Source: Austwickia sp040006675
GTDB lineage: Bacteria; Actinomycetota; Actinomycetes; Actinomycetales; Dermatophilaceae
Assembly (NCBI GenBank): GCA_040006675.1
Contig: JBDTWM010000070.1
Location: forward strand, 1-14,726
Direction: 5' to 3'
Length of the DNA: 14,726 nucleotides
In this document: piece by piece, positions 13,690-14,726 of the stretch
Position numbering within the stretch: the stretch's first letter is position 1
How the letters are laid out: every line of letters begins with the position of its first letter
The notes under the pieces: generated by a model
Databases searched by the model: none
The model's input: the letters and a program-made list of their open reading frames with translations, nothing else
What the model was told of the DNA's origin: nothing
Program-made: the position numbers and the translations under genes

Positions 13690-14532
13690 ATGTCTATGCT
13701 CTCTTTCTCCCGTGCACCGCTTGCAGCCGGTGGCGCCGCAGTAGGGCTGGCCTTGGCCGGCAGCCTCCTCGCGGCGCCGAGCGCCTTTGCCGCCGACGAG
13801 GCTCAGGTGTCCGTGTTGCACGCGGTCCCGGGCGCGACCGTCGACGTATGGGCCAACGGCAAACCGCTGCTCACGAACTTCAAGCCGGGGACGCTGACGG
13901 ACCCGCTGACCCTGCCCGCCGGCACCTACGACCTCAAGGTCGTCAAGGCCGGCGATCCGGCCGATGCCCAGGCGATCACGGAGGCCGCCGGCGTCACGGT
14001 GCCCGCTGGGGCGAACGTGACCGTCGCGGCTCACCTGACGGAGAAGGGCACACCTACCCTGACCCCGTTCGTCAACGACACCGCAGAGACGGGCGCCGGC
14101 AAGGGCCGGCTCACCGTGCGACACGTGGCCGCGGCGCCGGCCGTCGACGTCCGCGCCAACGGCGCGGTGGCATTCGCCGGGTTGACCAACCCCAAGAGCG
14201 TCAACGCTGTCTTGCCGGCCGGGACGATCAAGGCTGACGTCGTCCTCGCCGGGACGGACAAGGTGGCGATCGGTCCGGCGGATGTGCAGGTCAAGGCAGG
14301 CGTGAACACGATCGTGTACGCGTGGGGCAGCGCCGCGGACTCCAACCTCGCGCTGGCCGTGCAGACGGTACAGGCCGCGGGCGGCGCTCCCGCCGGAGTG
14401 CCGGCCGGCAACGGTGGCCAGGCCGCTAGCCAGGACGGCGCGACCAGGAGCCTGATCGCGGTCGGCGGGGCAGCGGTGGCGGGTAGCGCGGCTCTGCTCG
14501 TCCTGCGGCGGCGCGCGACGTCTCGGGCGTAG
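13690..14532 (+). CDS. Secreted, membrane-anchored protein with two DUF4397-like repeats
   Basis: A 280-residue exported protein. A signal peptide covers residues 1 to about 34 (hydrophobic LAAGGAAVGLALAGSLLAA, then SAFA and a cleavage site before ADEA). Two homologous units follow, about 39-90 (VSVLHAVPGATVDVWANG) and 139-190 (LTVRHVAAAPAVDVRANG), each ending in a PAGT turn; this is the DUF4397 beta-sandwich pattern. A Gly/Ala/Pro-rich linker (229-250), a hydrophobic helix (254-272) and RRR finish the chain, like a cell-wall sorting signal, but no LPxTG motif precedes the helix, so it may simply stay in the membrane. AGGAG lies 5 bases before the ATG. The next gene starts on its stop codon and is probably a sortase. 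Function is unknown; an adhesin or surface-layer role is a guess. Confidence 0.85.
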   Translation: MSMLSFSRAPLAAGGAAVGLALAGSLLAAPSAFAADEAQVSVLHAVPGATVDVWANGKPLLTNFKPGTLTDPLTLPAGTYDLKVVKAGDPADAQAITEAAGVTVPAGANVTVAAHLTEKGTPTLTPFVNDTAETGAGKGRLTVRHVAAAPAVDVRANGAVAFAGLTNPKSVNAVLPAGTIKADVVLAGTDKVAIGPADVQVKAGVNTIVYAWGSAADSNLALAVQTVQAAGGAPAGVPAGNGGQAASQDGATRSLIAVGGAAVAGSAALLVLRRRATSRA

Positions 14533-14726
14533 TGGATCTCGGCCTTCGCCGACTGAGCGTGGCGGCCGCCGTTGCGGCGGCCGCCATGCTCGGAGCCACG
14601 TCGGCGACGGCGATCTGGGACAGCGGCTCCGCCGTCGGCGCGAGCTCCGTCCTCGTGCGCGGTACGGGGGCGCCGGACCCGACGCCGCAGGGCACGACGA
14701 GCACCGACGGATCGGAACCGGCCACG
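14532..14726 (+). CDS. Membrane-anchored protein N-terminus, probably class F sortase (partial, cut by window end)
   Basis: The GTG at 14532 shares its first base with the TAG of the preceding gene (TAGTG), and the frame stays open for 65 codons to the window end. It begins MDLGLRRLSVAAAVAAAAML, an arginine pair before a hydrophobic segment, then GATSATAIWDSG and a Pro/Thr/Ser-rich linker. In actinobacteria DUF4397 genes are often followed by a class F sortase with just this N-terminal layout. The catalytic His-Cys-Arg part would lie outside the window, so the identity is inferred from order and layout only. A different secreted protein is possible. Confidence 0.6.
   Translation, partial: MDLGLRRLSVAAAVAAAAMLGATSATAIWDSGSAVGASSVLVRGTGAPDPTPQGTTSTDGSEPAT

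Noticed and set aside
1..14726. Insertion sequences, phage genes, CRISPR arrays or tRNA/rRNA genes
   Set aside because: No transposase or integrase motif, no regularly spaced repeats and no stable RNA gene could be found on either strand by reading.

Overview
The window is high-GC DNA with GC-rich third codon positions, many GTG starts and very tight gene packing, which points to an actinobacterium. The split lycopene cyclase (CrtYc/CrtYd) next to a CrtU-type carotene desaturase/methyltransferase recalls the carotenoid loci of Brevibacterium and related Micrococcales. That placement is inference; no marker gene fixes the taxon.

Left part (1-3860, + strand) is housekeeping: a purine-type phosphoribosyltransferase, 3-isopropylmalate dehydrogenase (leuB), branched-chain aminotransferase (ilvE) and a Nei/Fpg-family DNA glycosylase.

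Middle and right part (3992-13365) is a carotenoid locus built from two converging arms. The + strand arm holds a Rieske-type oxygenase and a DUF2505 protein. The - strand arm, read from right to left, holds a phytoene synthase fused in frame to a type I IPP isomerase (crtB-idi), crtI, a family-1 glycosyltransferase, crtYc, crtYd, a methyltransferase (crtT-like) and crtU. The last five genes overlap one another by 4 to 8 bases, and crtU overlaps the 3' end of the DUF2505 gene by 25 bases. The predicted route is IPP/DMAPP balancing (IDI domain), phytoene (CrtB domain), lycopene (CrtI), beta-carotene (CrtYc/Yd) and an aromatic isorenieratene-type carotenoid (CrtU). Possible later steps are oxygenation by the Rieske enzyme, methylation and glycosylation. 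No GGPP synthase (crtE) is present in the window, so C20 precursor must come from elsewhere.

Right edge (13690-14726, + strand): divergent from crtB-idi across a 324-base, comparatively AT-rich spacer lies a secreted protein with two DUF4397-like repeats and a C-terminal membrane anchor. It is followed with a 1-base overlap by the N-terminus of a membrane-anchored protein cut by the window end, probably a class F sortase.

The most notable points are the CrtB-IDI fusion, the Rieske oxygenase as candidate tailoring enzyme of an aromatic carotenoid, the glycosyltransferase inside the operon, and a 10-codon leader ORF with a strong ribosome binding site that ends on the crtI start codon.
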